A stretch of DNA of 64,000 bases from Streptomyces rhizosphaerihabitans (GCF_025399795.1 NZ_JAODTZ010000005.1:221777-285776), one strand, 5' to 3'. Shown: positions 51,876-61,692, counted from the stretch's first letter. Translations and numbers: made by a program. The notes: generated from the letters alone by a model not told the origin.

Positions 51876-53839
51876 CCATGAGCGCGGGCTGGTACCTGCG
51901 GCGGCTGTCCCGGATGGGACCGCTGGAGGTCGGCGGCCGGGCGGGCGACGCGGTGCGCAGGCGGCGGTGGCGGTCGGCGCGGCCACAGTGCCCGAGCGTG
52001 ACCGGCGCACGGTTCACCGCGGTACTGCCCGCCGGGACGATCGCGGCGATACCTCCGGACGCCGCGAAACGTCTCGTCGCCGAGGCGGACCGGCTGATGG
52101 ACGGGCACGCCGAGTATTTCGGGGTGGTCCGCGACGACCTGGCCGACCCGGACTGGTGGTGCGACCCGAAGACCGGACGCCGGGCACCGGAGGGCTACGC
52201 CTTCGACGTGCCGTACCGGAACGAGGACGCGGTCGGGGACATCAAGCAGATCTGGGAGCTGTCCCGGCATCAGTACCTCACCGTGCTCGCCGCCGCCTAC
52301 GCGATCACCGGGAACGAGCGGTACGCCGAGCGAGTGGCCGAACACCTGCGGTCCTGGTGGACGGCCAACCCACCGCTGCGCGGCGTGCACTGGACCAGCG
52401 GCATCGAGCTGGGCATCCGGCTGCTGTCCTGGGTGTGGATCCGCCGGCTGCTCGACGGCTGGCCGGGAGCGGCCGGGCTGTTCGAGGGCAATCCGGTGGC
52501 GCTGAACCAGATCTGGCACCACCAGCGCTGGCTGGCCGCCTTCCCCAGCCGGGGGTCCTCCGCGAACAACCACGTCATCGCCGAGGCCGCCGGGCAGTTC
52601 GCCGCGGCCTGCGCGTTCGGGTGGTTCCCCTCCTCGGCGCGTTGGCGAGGCGGCGCGCTGCGGTCGCTGGAGCGGCATCTGCGCGGCAACACCTTCGGCT
52701 CCGGCCTCAACCGCGAGCTGGCCACCGAGTACCACGGACTGGTGCTGGAGCTCGGCCTGTCCGCGGTGGCCGAGGCGGATGCCGCCGGCGTACCGGTCCC
52801 CGAGTCGATCCGGCTGGTCCTGCTGCGGATGACCGACGCGCTCGCGGCCATCGTGGACGGCCGGTTACGGCCGCCGCGCCAGGGGGACTCGGACGACGGG
52901 CACGGCCTGGTCGTGGACGGCGCGGGCACCGACCGCTGGGGCTCGCTGCTGGCCACCGGGGACGCCGTGTTCGGTCGGCTCGCCTGGTGGCCGGCGGTGA
53001 CCGGCACCGATGTGCGCACCCCGCTGCTGGCCGCGCTCATCCGGCCGTACCCGAAGAGTGGAACCGCACCGGCCGTGACCCGCCCGGCAAGCCGCCCGGC
53101 CCATTTCGCCGACGCGGGCATGACCATCCTGCGCGGTCCGGCGGAGATCTGGTGCCGCTGCGACGGTGGTCCGCACGGCTTCCTCTCCATCGCCGCGCAC
53201 GGCCACGCGGACGCGCTGTCCGTGGAGGTCCGGCACGACGGGGTCGACGTGCTCGCCGACCCGGGGACGTACTGCTACCACGGGCAACCCGAGTGGCGGC
53301 GGTACTTCCGGTCGACCCTCGGCCACAACACCCTGCAACTGGACGGCAGTGACCAGTCCGTCTCCGGCGGCCCGTTCCTGTGGACCCGGCATGCCCGCAG
53401 CCGCGTCCTGGCCGCGGACACATCCGACGCCTCCGACGGGGGGACGGCCCGCTGGTGTGCCGAGCACGACGGTTACCAGCGCTCCGTGCACCGCCGCCGG
53501 GTGGAGCTGACGGCCGCGAGCCAGGAGCTGCGGGTGGTCGACGAGGTGCGCGGCCCGCGCCGGGCCGTACACCTGACGTTCCACCTCGGCCCGGCGATCG
53601 CCGCGGACCTGACGGACAACCGGGCCGTGCTCACCTGGACCCGGGACGGCGAGGACCGCTCCGCGGTGCTCGACCTGCCCGGGCAGCTGCGCTGGCGGGC
53701 GCATCGCGGCGAGAGCGACCCGCCGCTGGGCTGGTACTCCCCCGGCTTCGGGCGCAAGGAACCCACCACAACGCTGGTCGGCACAGGCTTCGCCGACGGC
53801 ACGGAGGGGTTCACCACCGTACTCAGGTTCCGCGGCTAG
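51872..53839 (+). CDS. Heparinase II/III-like (alginate lyase family) protein
   Basis: 655 residues, with no signal peptide visible (MTMSAGWYLRRLSRMGPLEV). The N-terminal half is an alpha/alpha toroid (DIKQIWELSRHQYLTVLAAA, WTSGIELGIRLLSWVWIRRL, SSANNHVIAEAAG); the C-terminal half (about 415-655) is a beta sandwich with GHADALSVEVRHDG and GTYCYHG, motifs holding the catalytic Tyr and His of uronate lyases. In polysaccharide loci this family may trim or edit the polymer. A TTA codon lies at 52865-52867. Starts inside the stop of the oxidoreductase gene. Confidence 0.88.
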   Translation: MTMSAGWYLRRLSRMGPLEVGGRAGDAVRRRRWRSARPQCPSVTGARFTAVLPAGTIAAIPPDAAKRLVAEADRLMDGHAEYFGVVRDDLADPDWWCDPKTGRRAPEGYAFDVPYRNEDAVGDIKQIWELSRHQYLTVLAAAYAITGNERYAERVAEHLRSWWTANPPLRGVHWTSGIELGIRLLSWVWIRRLLDGWPGAAGLFEGNPVALNQIWHHQRWLAAFPSRGSSANNHVIAEAAGQFAAACAFGWFPSSARWRGGALRSLERHLRGNTFGSGLNRELATEYHGLVLELGLSAVAEADAAGVPVPESIRLVLLRMTDALAAIVDGRLRPPRQGDSDDGHGLVVDGAGTDRWGSLLATGDAVFGRLAWWPAVTGTDVRTPLLAALIRPYPKSGTAPAVTRPASRPAHFADAGMTILRGPAEIWCRCDGGPHGFLSIAAHGHADALSVEVRHDGVDVLADPGTYCYHGQPEWRRYFRSTLGHNTLQLDGSDQSVSGGPFLWTRHARSRVLAADTSDASDGGTARWCAEHDGYQRSVHRRRVELTAASQELRVVDEVRGPRRAVHLTFHLGPAIAADLTDNRAVLTWTRDGEDRSAVLDLPGQLRWRAHRGESDPPLGWYSPGFGRKEPTTTLVGTGFADGTEGFTTVLRFRG

Positions 53840-53847
53840 GGGGGCGC

Positions 53848-55380
53848 GTGGGAATCAAGAGGCGGCACTGGGCGTCGGCGGCGGCACCGCTGGCGCTGGC
53901 CCTGCTGGCGGCGACCGGCTGTGAGAGCACGCAGGGCGCCGGGACGGAACCGAAGGCCGCGCCGTCCACGTCTGCGGCCCGATCCGTGGCCCGGGTGTGC
54001 GCCGAGCCCGCGGCCGGGCCGGCCGAGGCACCGGCGGGCGCGGTGACGGTCGACCCCAAGGTGGTCGGCGACCTGGCGGCGAAGACCAGGAGCAGCCCCC
54101 CGAACACCACGTTCTGGCTTCGACCGGGCAAGCACAGGCTCGAACCGGACCGCTACGCCCAGGTCATCCCCAAGGAGGGAGACCGCTACCTCGGTGCGCC
54201 GGGCGCGGTGCTCGACGGCCGGAAGAAGAACCAGTACGCGTTCGGCGGCAGCGCCCGCGACGTCACCATCCGCTACCTGACCGTGCAACGTTTCATGGCG
54301 CCCCCCGACGAGGGTGTGGTCAACCATGACTCGGCCGACGGATGGGTGATCGAGCACGCGACGATCCAGGACAACTCCGGCGCCGGGCTGATGGCCGGTG
54401 CCCGCCAGCGGGTCCGCGCCAGCTGTCTGCGCGACAACGGTCAGTACGGCATGAACGCGTACAAGGGCACCGGCCGTATCACCGGCCTGGTGGTCGAAGG
54501 CAACGAGATCGTGGGCAACAACACCGGCGACTGGGAGCGGCGGCGGAAGGGCTGCGGCTGCACCGGAGGCATCAAGTTCTGGGCCGTCGACGGCGCTGAC
54601 ATAAGCGGCAACTGGGTGCACGACAACCGCGGAACCGGGTTGTGGGCGGACACCAACAACAACGACTTCCGTATCGAGAACAACGTGCTCGAGGACAACG
54701 ACGGTGCCGCGCTGATCTACGAGACCAGCTACAACGCGGTCATCCGGAACAACATGATCCGTCGGAACAACTGGGTCGAGGGCCGCAGGGAAGCCGACCG
54801 CGGCGACACCTTCCCGTACGCGACCATCTACCTGTCCGAGTCCGGCGGCGAACCACGGATCCCGGCCCGCACCGACAAGATCGAGATCTATCGGAACGTG
54901 CTGGAGAACAACTGGTCCGGGATCACCCTGTGGGAGAACGCCGACCGGTTCTGCAACAGTCCGGCCAACACCTCGTCCGGTGACTGCACCTTGCTGGTGC
55001 GGGACACCGACCGCTGCGCGGAACCGGCGATCGCCACGGCACCGCTCTACGCCGACTGCCGGTGGAAGACCCAGCGGGTGGACATCCACGACAACCGCTT
55101 CGTGCTGGACAAGTCCGTCGTCAAGTGCACGGTGAAGTGCGACCGAATGGCGGTGCTGGCCAACTACGGCACCTATCCGGACTGGTCGCCGTACCAGGGC
55201 AAGCGGGTGGCCGAGGCGATCACCCACAAGCAGCACAACCGCTGGCACGACAACGTCTATCTCGGACCATGGAAGTTCGTCGCCCAGGACCCGAGCCGGG
55301 TGCTCGACTTCGGGCAGTGGCAGGGAATGCCCGACCAGCAGGACGCCGGCAGCACCCTCGACCCACGGGCCGGTGGTTGA
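53848..55380 (+). CDS. Right-handed beta-helix lipoprotein
   Basis: 510 residues from GTG 53848. The start VGIKRRHWASAAAPLALALL and AATGCESTQG form a lipoprotein signal with Cys25 for lipidation, so it is anchored outside the membrane. The body is a parallel beta-helix (about 150-450) with Asn/Gly-rich turns: WVIEHATIQDNSGAGLMAGA, ISGNWVHDNRGTGLWADTNN, RIENNVLEDNDGAALIYETS. Paired Cys residues in KGCGCTGG and KCTVKCD suggest disulfides. Such proteins bind, epimerise or cleave polysaccharide; C5-epimerases of alginate use this fold, but I see no decisive catalytic motif. Confidence 0.85.
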   Translation: MGIKRRHWASAAAPLALALLAATGCESTQGAGTEPKAAPSTSAARSVARVCAEPAAGPAEAPAGAVTVDPKVVGDLAAKTRSSPPNTTFWLRPGKHRLEPDRYAQVIPKEGDRYLGAPGAVLDGRKKNQYAFGGSARDVTIRYLTVQRFMAPPDEGVVNHDSADGWVIEHATIQDNSGAGLMAGARQRVRASCLRDNGQYGMNAYKGTGRITGLVVEGNEIVGNNTGDWERRRKGCGCTGGIKFWAVDGADISGNWVHDNRGTGLWADTNNNDFRIENNVLEDNDGAALIYETSYNAVIRNNMIRRNNWVEGRREADRGDTFPYATIYLSESGGEPRIPARTDKIEIYRNVLENNWSGITLWENADRFCNSPANTSSGDCTLLVRDTDRCAEPAIATAPLYADCRWKTQRVDIHDNRFVLDKSVVKCTVKCDRMAVLANYGTYPDWSPYQGKRVAEAITHKQHNRWHDNVYLGPWKFVAQDPSRVLDFGQWQGMPDQQDAGSTLDPRAGG

Positions 55381-55381
55381 G

Positions 55382-56686
55382 ATGGGCGGGGACCTGCGGC
55401 GCGGCGGGCTGCCGGACGGACCGGACACGGCGGACACGCGGCCCGGCGCCGAACAGCGCCCTGCCGGCGCACCGAAGATCGTCGGGATCGTCTGGGGGCT
55501 GCTGATCCTCAACACGCTCGGCTCCGCCGGGGCCAAGACCATCGTCCCGCTGCCCCGCTCCCTCATCCAGATGGTCACCATGGGCGCGCTGGTCGCCGCA
55601 TTCGCGCTGGCGCTCGTGGTCAATCTCCGGCTGCGGATCCGGGCCAGCGCCTTCGTGTTCCTGCTCACCCTGCTGCTGGTGCTGAGCGTGATCTCCAGCG
55701 CGAACCTGGAGGCCGGGTTCGGCGCGCTGTTCCGCTGCGCCCGACTGGCCCTCTTCGTCGGCACGCTGTGGCTGCTCAGCCGCTGGTGGGACGGCGGCCT
55801 GACGTTCGTCCGGCACCACATCCGGCTGTACTTCGCGGTGCTCGGGTCGGTGGCCGCCGGCCTGGTCATCTCACCGGGCGCGGCCCTGCCCGACCTCTAC
55901 GGCGGGCGGCTGGTCGGCGCGTTGTGGCCGCTCACCCCGCCGCAGATCGGACAGTACGCCGCGGTGATCATCGGGCTCACCGTGCTGCTCGTTCTGGGGC
56001 ACCGGACCGACAGGGCCGGCGCGGCGGTGGTCATCGTGCCGTCACTCGTCCTGCTCGCGCTGACCCATACCCGGACGGCCACGCTCGGCCTGCTCATCGG
56101 GCTGGCGCTGGCGATCGGCTCGCTCATCCTGACCAGCGCCGCCGCCCGCCGGTTCTTCGCCTGGGCGGTGCTGTGCGCCGCCGTGGCCGCGGTGGGCTTC
56201 GCCTCCGTGCTGCAGGCGTGGTTCCTGCGCGGACAGAGCCAGGAGAACTTCACCAGCCTCACCGGTCGGGCCAAGGTCTGGGACGCCCTGCTGGCAGCAC
56301 CCCGGACGACGTCGGAGTACCTGTTCGGCGCGGGTCTGGGCGACAAGTCGTTCGGCGGGCTGCCGATCGACAACAGCTGGCTGGCCGTCTACAACGAGCA
56401 GGGTGTGACCGGCGTCGTCCTGGTGGCGGCGATCATCATCGTGTTGGGCGGCGTCGCGTTGCTGCGGCCACCGTCGCTGTCGAGGGCCTGCGCGATCTTC
56501 CTGATCAGCTACTGCGCGATCGCGTCGTACACCGAGGCCGGGCTGGGCGACGCCTCGCCGTATCTGCTGCATCTGGCCCTGGCCGCCTCGCTGCTGGCGA
56601 CACCTGCCGCGGCCACTCCCCTCTCGGCGCCCGAAATCCCTCGACGACGCGTCCCGCGATGGGCCCAGAGATCGGAGGTGACCTGA
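55382..56686 (+). CDS. O-antigen ligase/polymerase-like membrane protein
   Basis: 434 residues from ATG 55382 (a GTG nine bases upstream is an alternative). About ten membrane helices: IVWGLLILNTLGSAG, MVTMGALVAAFALALVVNLR, FVFLLTLLLVLSVISS and others. A large loop contains the Wzy/WaaL-type segment LTGRAKVWDALLAAPRTTSE, YLFGAGLGDKSFGGLPIDNS and WLAVYNEQGV, characteristic of the O-antigen ligase family (PF04932). It is the likely polymerase of the repeat units at the outer membrane face. Confidence 0.88.
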   Translation: MGGDLRRGGLPDGPDTADTRPGAEQRPAGAPKIVGIVWGLLILNTLGSAGAKTIVPLPRSLIQMVTMGALVAAFALALVVNLRLRIRASAFVFLLTLLLVLSVISSANLEAGFGALFRCARLALFVGTLWLLSRWWDGGLTFVRHHIRLYFAVLGSVAAGLVISPGAALPDLYGGRLVGALWPLTPPQIGQYAAVIIGLTVLLVLGHRTDRAGAAVVIVPSLVLLALTHTRTATLGLLIGLALAIGSLILTSAAARRFFAWAVLCAAVAAVGFASVLQAWFLRGQSQENFTSLTGRAKVWDALLAAPRTTSEYLFGAGLGDKSFGGLPIDNSWLAVYNEQGVTGVVLVAAIIIVLGGVALLRPPSLSRACAIFLISYCAIASYTEAGLGDASPYLLHLALAASLLATPAAATPLSAPEIPRRRVPRWAQRSEVT

Positions 56687-56688
56687 GC

Positions 56689-57963
56689 ATGCACGTCCTC
56701 GTGGTGCACAACCGCTACGCCTCGGCGCAGCCGAGCGGGGAGAACAAGGTCGTCGACCAGGAGGTGGAGCTGTTGCGCGGGGCCGGCCACCGGGTCGAGG
56801 TGTTCGAGCGGCGCAGCGACGACATCGCCGCCCGGTCCCTGCTGGGCAAGGCCGCGATACCGCTGCTCGTGCCGTGGAACCCGGCGGTCCGCGCGGAGCT
56901 CGCCGCCAGGCTGCGCACCGAGCGGCCGGACGTGGTGCACGTCCACAACGTCTTCCCGCTCCTGTCGCCGGCGGTGCTGGCCGCCTGCGCCGACGCCGGT
57001 GTACCCGCCGTCGCCACGCTGCACAACTACACCCAGGTCTGCCCGCCCGGCACGCTGCAGCGGGACGGCAGGCCGTGCACCGAGTGTGTCGGGTCCACGC
57101 CGCTGCCCGCCGTCCGGCACGGCTGCTACCGGGGCTCCCGGCTGGCTACGGTGCCGCTCGCGGTCAGCCTGTCGGTCAACCGGCGGCGTTGGTGGTCCGG
57201 TGTGGAGCGGTTCTTCTGCATCTCCGGGGCGCAGCGCGACGTCCTGGTGCGGGCCGGCATGCCACCCGAGCGACTGGCGGTGAAGCACAACTTCGTGCCC
57301 GAACCGGGCACGCGCCGGACGGACGCCGGTGAGCATGTGCTCTATCTCGGCCGGCTCGCCGAGGCCAAGGGCGTGCGGCTGCTCATGGCCGCGTGGGACG
57401 AACTCGCCGCCGACGGCGGGGTGGGCGTCCCGCTCGTGATCGCCGGTACGGGGCCGCTGGAGCCGGAGGTGACCGCCTGGGCAGCGGGCCGGGACGACGT
57501 CCGGTACGTCGGCCTCTATGACACGGCGGAGTGCCGGACGGCCATCGCACGGTCGGTCGCCGTGGTGGCTCCCTCCACATGGCTGGAGGCGTTCGGCCTG
57601 GTGGTCGTGGAGGCGATGGCGGCGGGGGTCCCGGTCGTCGCCGCCGGTCACGGCGCCTTCGTCGAACTCGTCGAGGACGGGGTGAGCGGGCTGCTGCACC
57701 GGCCGGGCGAGTCCGCGTCGCTCGCGTCCTGCATACGCCGGATCGCGGCCGAGAAGGACCGCAACCGGGAGATGGGCCAGGCGGCCCGGCGCCGTTACGA
57801 GCAGGGGTTCAGCCCGGCCGTCGGCCTTGAGCGCCTGGTGGAGGGGTACCGCACCGCGATCGCGGGTCGGTCCGGCGGCGGGGACAGCCCGTCGCCGTTG
57901 GGGGACAACAGCACCGGCTCGCGGCGGGGACACCTGCGCGAGCGGGATGGGGGCAGTAGATGA
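56689..57963 (+). CDS. Glycosyltransferase (GT4-type)
   Basis: 424 residues from ATG 56689, with a near-ideal GGAGGTGA 7 bases upstream. MHVLVVHNRYASAQPSGENK, DVVHVHNVFPLLSPAVLAAC and LHNYTQVCPPGTLQRDGRPC with several Cys (CTECV) resemble GT4 enzymes of exopolysaccharide loci. The donor-binding half has VLYLGRLAEAKGVRLLMAAW, LVIAGTGPLEPEV and PSTWLEAFGLVVVEAMAAGV with the E-x7-E pair. The C-terminal 35 residues are disordered. The stop overlaps the methyltransferase start (ATGA). Confidence 0.9.
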   Translation: MHVLVVHNRYASAQPSGENKVVDQEVELLRGAGHRVEVFERRSDDIAARSLLGKAAIPLLVPWNPAVRAELAARLRTERPDVVHVHNVFPLLSPAVLAACADAGVPAVATLHNYTQVCPPGTLQRDGRPCTECVGSTPLPAVRHGCYRGSRLATVPLAVSLSVNRRRWWSGVERFFCISGAQRDVLVRAGMPPERLAVKHNFVPEPGTRRTDAGEHVLYLGRLAEAKGVRLLMAAWDELAADGGVGVPLVIAGTGPLEPEVTAWAAGRDDVRYVGLYDTAECRTAIARSVAVVAPSTWLEAFGLVVVEAMAAGVPVVAAGHGAFVELVEDGVSGLLHRPGESASLASCIRRIAAEKDRNREMGQAARRRYEQGFSPAVGLERLVEGYRTAIAGRSGGGDSPSPLGDNSTGSRRGHLRERDGGSR

Positions 57964-59195
57964 CACGATGCCGACTCTGCGGCTCGGCGGCTCTGGTGAG
58001 CGTCGTCGATCTGGGGGCGACCCCGCCGTGCGAGAGCTTTCTCGCCGCGGACCAACTGGACAAGCCGGAGCCTGCGTACCCGCTGCACCTGCGGGTCTGC
58101 ACCGACTGCTGGCTCACGCAGATCCCTCCGCTGATCACGCCGGAGGAGACGTTCAGCGAGTACGCGTACTTCTCCTCCTTCTCGACCTCCTGGGTGGAGC
58201 ACGCGCGCACGTTCGTCGCCGACGCCGTACAGCGAGTGGGGCTCGGTCCCGACGCCTTCGTGGTCGAGGTCGCGAGCAACGACGGGTACCTGCTGAGGCA
58301 TGTGGTGGACCGGGGGATCCGCTGCCTCGGCATCGAACCGTCGGTGAACGTCGGCGCAGCGGCGCGGGACGCGGGTGTGCCCACGCTCACGGAGTTCCTG
58401 TCCCCGGACACCGGCTCGGCCGTCCGCGCCGAGCACGGCCCGGCGGACCTGGTCGTGGCCAACAACGTGTACGCGCACATCCCCGACGTGGTCGGGTTCA
58501 CGCAGGGGCTGCGCGCTCTGGTCGCCGACGACGGCTGGGTCTCCATCGAGGTGCAGCACCTGCTGACCCTGATCGAGGAGAACCAGTACGACACGATCTA
58601 CCACGAGCACTTCCAGTACTACACGGTCGCGTCCGCGATCCGGGCGCTGGCAAGCGGCGGACTCACGCTCGTGGACGTCGAGTTGCTGCCCACGCACGGC
58701 GGCTCCATCCGGCTGTGGGCCCGGCCGGCCGAGGTGGCCGGGGAGCCGAGCGGGAAGGTGGCCGAGGTCCTTGACCGGGAGAAGGCCGCCGGGCTCCAGG
58801 ACCTGTCCGGGTACACCGAGTTCTCCGGCCGGGTGGCCAAGGTGCGCCGGGACCTGCTGCGGTTCCTCATCGAGGCGGCCGAGCGCGGCGAGACGGTCGT
58901 CGGCTACGGCGCCCCGGGCAAGGGCAACACCCTGCTCAACCACTGCGGCATCCGGCCCGACCTGCTCACCTACACGGTCGACCGCAACCCTTACAAGCAC
59001 GGCAGGTTCACCCCGGGCACCCGTATCCCGATCCTGCCGCCCGAGCGGATAGCCGCAGACAAACCGGACTACGTCCTCGTCCTCCCGTGGAACCTGCGGG
59101 CCGAGCTGGTCGAGCAGCTGTCCTTCGTGCACGAGTGGGGCGGCCGCCTTGTCTTTCCCATCCCGGAACTGAGCATTGTCGAGGTCAAGTCATGA
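57960..59195 (+). CDS. SAM-dependent nucleotide-sugar C-methyltransferase
   Basis: 411 residues in three parts: an N-terminal zinc-binding segment with CRLCG and CTDCW (Methyltransf_13 type), a central SAM-binding domain (FVVEVASNDGYLLRHVVDRG, DLVVANNVYAHIPDVVGFTQ), and a C-terminal C-methyltransferase domain (GETVVGYGAPGKGNTLLNHC) of the Methyltransf_14 type. This layout is that of TylCIII-like sugar C-3 methyltransferases, acting on dTDP- or CDP-ketosugars. First gene of a five-gene tailoring cassette; it overlaps both neighbours. Confidence 0.92.
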   Translation: MTRCRLCGSAALVSVVDLGATPPCESFLAADQLDKPEPAYPLHLRVCTDCWLTQIPPLITPEETFSEYAYFSSFSTSWVEHARTFVADAVQRVGLGPDAFVVEVASNDGYLLRHVVDRGIRCLGIEPSVNVGAAARDAGVPTLTEFLSPDTGSAVRAEHGPADLVVANNVYAHIPDVVGFTQGLRALVADDGWVSIEVQHLLTLIEENQYDTIYHEHFQYYTVASAIRALASGGLTLVDVELLPTHGGSIRLWARPAEVAGEPSGKVAEVLDREKAAGLQDLSGYTEFSGRVAKVRRDLLRFLIEAAERGETVVGYGAPGKGNTLLNHCGIRPDLLTYTVDRNPYKHGRFTPGTRIPILPPERIAADKPDYVLVLPWNLRAELVEQLSFVHEWGGRLVFPIPELSIVEVKS

Positions 59196-60019
59196 AGGTC
59201 GTTCTGTTCTGCGGCGGCTACGGGATGCGTATGCGCAACGGCACCTCCGACGACGTGCCCAAGCCGATGGCGATGGTCGGCCCGCGTCCGCTGATCTGGC
59301 ATGTCATGCGCTACTACGCGCACTTCGGACACACGGAGTTCATCCTGTGCCTCGGGTACGGGGCGCACCACATCAAGAACTTCTTCCTCACCTACGAGGA
59401 GACGACGTCCAACGACTTCGTGCTGCGGGGCGGCCGGGCCGAGCTGCTGTCCACCGACATAGCCGACTGGACGATCACGTTCGCGCAGACCGGTATCGAG
59501 TCGCCGATCGGGGAGCGACTGCGCCGGGTGCGGCACCATCTGGACGGCGACGAGATGTTCCTCGCGAACTACGCAGACGTGCTCACCGACGCCCCGCTGC
59601 CGGAGATGATCGACCGGTTCGCCCGGCGCGACGCCGGTGCGTCGATGATGGTGGTGCCACCGCAGTCGTCGTTCCACTGCGTGGACCTGGGCGAGGACGG
59701 CCTGGTGGGGGGCATCACCGCGGTGAGCGACATGCCGCTGTGGGAGAACGGCGGCTACTTCGTCCTCCGCCAGGAGGTCTTCGACCACATCCCGGAGAAC
59801 GGGGACCTGGTCGCCGACGGATGTGCCCAACTGGCCAAGCGCGGACGGCTGGTGGCGCATCAGCACCGCGGCTTCTGGAAGCCGACCGACACCGTGAAGG
59901 AGCGGGCCGCGCTCGACGACGCCTACGCCCGGGGCGACCGCCCGTGGGCCGTGTGGGAACGGGACGGCGCGGGGGCGAGCGCGACCGGCAGCAGGGACGG
60001 CGCCGGAGCGAGGGCGTGA
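59192..60019 (+). CDS. Sugar-1-phosphate nucleotidylyltransferase (glucose-1-phosphate cytidylyltransferase-like)
   Basis: 275 residues. VVLFCGGYGMRMRNGTSDDV then PKPMAMVGPRPLIWH is the nucleotide-binding loop of RfbF-type cytidylyltransferases, whose usual form is ILAGGLGTR-x-EET-x-KPKPMV. Later elements YGAHHIKNFFLTYEE, MFLANYADVLTDAPL and RGFWKPTDTVKERAAL also match. It should activate a hexose 1-phosphate, most likely glucose 1-phosphate with CTP, although the base specificity cannot be read with certainty. The C-terminal 20 residues are Ala/Gly-rich. It overlaps the deacetylase start (GTGA). Confidence 0.88.
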   Translation: MKVVLFCGGYGMRMRNGTSDDVPKPMAMVGPRPLIWHVMRYYAHFGHTEFILCLGYGAHHIKNFFLTYEETTSNDFVLRGGRAELLSTDIADWTITFAQTGIESPIGERLRRVRHHLDGDEMFLANYADVLTDAPLPEMIDRFARRDAGASMMVVPPQSSFHCVDLGEDGLVGGITAVSDMPLWENGGYFVLRQEVFDHIPENGDLVADGCAQLAKRGRLVAHQHRGFWKPTDTVKERAALDDAYARGDRPWAVWERDGAGASATGSRDGAGARA

Positions 60020-60663
60020 TCGGGCTCGGCGCCAAGCGCCTGGACCGGATCGTCGCGGTGGGCGCGCACTGCGACGACATCGCCATCGGCGCCGGCGGCA
60101 CGCTGCTGACGCTGTGCCAGGCGCGACCGGGTATCCGCGTCGACGCGCTGGTGCTATCCGGCGGTGGCAGCGAGCGGGAACAGGAGGAGCAGGCCGCGCT
60201 CGCCGCCTTCTGCCCGGACGCCGACCTGCGGCTCACCGTGCACAAGCTGCCGGACGGCCGGATGCCCGGGCACTGGGACGAGGCCAAGGCCGCGGTCGAG
60301 GAGCTGCGTCTGCGGACCGAGCCGGATCTGGTCCTCGCCCCGCGTACCGACGACGCGCACCAGGATCACCGCGGTCTGGCGAAACTGATGACCACCGCGT
60401 TCCGCGACCACCTCGTGCTCGGCTACGAGATCGTCAAGTGGGACGGCGATCTCGGCCGTCCGTCGGCGTACCAGCCGCTGTCGCCGGAGACCGCCGAACT
60501 GAAGGTGCGGCTGCTTCAGGAGCACTACCCCTCGCAGCAGCACCGGCCCTGGTACGACCGGGAGGCCTTCCTCGGGCTGGCCCGGATCCGCGGTATCGAA
60601 AGCAACGCGCGTTACGCCGAGGCGTTCGCCGTCACCAAACTCACTCTCGACCTGGGGGAATGA
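60016..60663 (+). CDS. PIG-L family deacetylase
   Basis: 215 residues from a GTG. PIG-L enzymes remove N-acetyl groups from sugars using zinc. The metal site is recognisable: VAVGAHCDDIAIGAGGTLL (normally AHPDD; here Cys replaces Pro) and LAPRTDDAHQDHRGLAKLM with the H-x-D-H ligands. SGGGSEREQEEQAALAAF fits between them. In this cassette it likely deacetylates the modified sugar or its nucleotide form, leaving a free amine. Three bases separate it from the next start. Confidence 0.9.
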   Translation: MIGLGAKRLDRIVAVGAHCDDIAIGAGGTLLTLCQARPGIRVDALVLSGGGSEREQEEQAALAAFCPDADLRLTVHKLPDGRMPGHWDEAKAAVEELRLRTEPDLVLAPRTDDAHQDHRGLAKLMTTAFRDHLVLGYEIVKWDGDLGRPSAYQPLSPETAELKVRLLQEHYPSQQHRPWYDREAFLGLARIRGIESNARYAEAFAVTKLTLDLGE

Positions 60664-60666
60664 ACC

Positions 60667-61692
60667 TTGCGCGTACTGCTGACCGGGCACCAGGGCTATC
60701 TGGGCACCGTCATGGCCCCGGTCCTCGCGGCCGCCGGGCACGAGGTCGTCGGTCTTGACGCCGGCCTGTTCGCCGACTGCGTCCTTGGCCCGGTGCCCGC
60801 CGACCCGTCCGGGTATCGGGTCGACCTGCGCGACGTCACGGCCGAGCACGTGGCCGGGGTGGACGCCGTGATCCACCTGGCCGCGCTGTCCAACGACCCG
60901 CTGGGATCGCTGGCGCCGGAGCTCACCTACGACATCAACCACCACGCGTCCGTACGCCTTGCCCGGCTGGCCCGCGAGGCCGGGGTGCGGCGCTTCCTGT
61001 ACGCGTCGACGTGCTCGGTCTACGGCGCCGCCGGCGGCGACGAACTGGTGGCCGAGGACGCCCCGCTGCGCCCGGTGACGCCGTACGCGGAGTCCAAGGT
61101 GCGGGTGGAGGACGACCTGCACGCGCTGGCCGACGACGACTTCACCCCGGTGTTCATGCGCAACGCCACCGCCTTCGGGTACTCACCGCGGCTGCGCGCC
61201 GACATCGTGCTGAACAACCTGGTGGGGCACGCCCTGTTGTCCGGCGAAGTCCTGGTGCTCTCCGACGGCACGCCCTGGCGCCCGCTGGTGCACGCCGCCG
61301 ACATCGCCCGGGCCTTCACGGCCGCGCTGACCGCGCCGCGGGAATCGGTGCACGACCGGGCGTTCAACATCGGCAGCGAGTTCAACAACGTCACGGTCGC
61401 CGAGATCGCCGACCAGGTCGCCGAGGCGGTGTCCGGCGCGAAGGTGGTGATCACCGGGGAGAACGGTGCCGATCCGCGGTCCTACCGGGTCGACTTCTCC
61501 CGGTTCCGCGCCGCGGTGCCCAGCTTCGACTGCGAGTGGACGGTGAAGCGGGGCGCGCTCGAACTCGCCGACGCCTACCGGAAACACGGGCTGACCCGGG
61601 AGAGCTTCGAGCAGCGCTTCACCCGCCTTGCCGTGCTGCGCGCGGCGACCGAGGCCGGCACCGTCGACGACACCCTGCGGTGGCGCCGATGA
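60667..61692 (+). CDS. NAD-dependent epimerase/dehydratase (extended SDR)
   Basis: 341 residues from a TTG. The Rossmann motif is VLLTGHQGYLGTVMAPVLAA, the Ser/Tyr-Lys site is YASTCSVYGAAGG with PYAESKVRVEDDLH, and AFNIGSEFNNVTVAEIADQV lies at the usual C-terminal position. It acts on a nucleotide sugar as epimerase, dehydratase or reductase. Similar genes accompany the SAM methyltransferase and PIG-L genes in other sugar cassettes. Its stop overlaps the next start (ATGA). Confidence 0.9.
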   Translation: MRVLLTGHQGYLGTVMAPVLAAAGHEVVGLDAGLFADCVLGPVPADPSGYRVDLRDVTAEHVAGVDAVIHLAALSNDPLGSLAPELTYDINHHASVRLARLAREAGVRRFLYASTCSVYGAAGGDELVAEDAPLRPVTPYAESKVRVEDDLHALADDDFTPVFMRNATAFGYSPRLRADIVLNNLVGHALLSGEVLVLSDGTPWRPLVHAADIARAFTAALTAPRESVHDRAFNIGSEFNNVTVAEIADQVAEAVSGAKVVITGENGADPRSYRVDFSRFRAAVPSFDCEWTVKRGALELADAYRKHGLTRESFEQRFTRLAVLRAATEAGTVDDTLRWRR

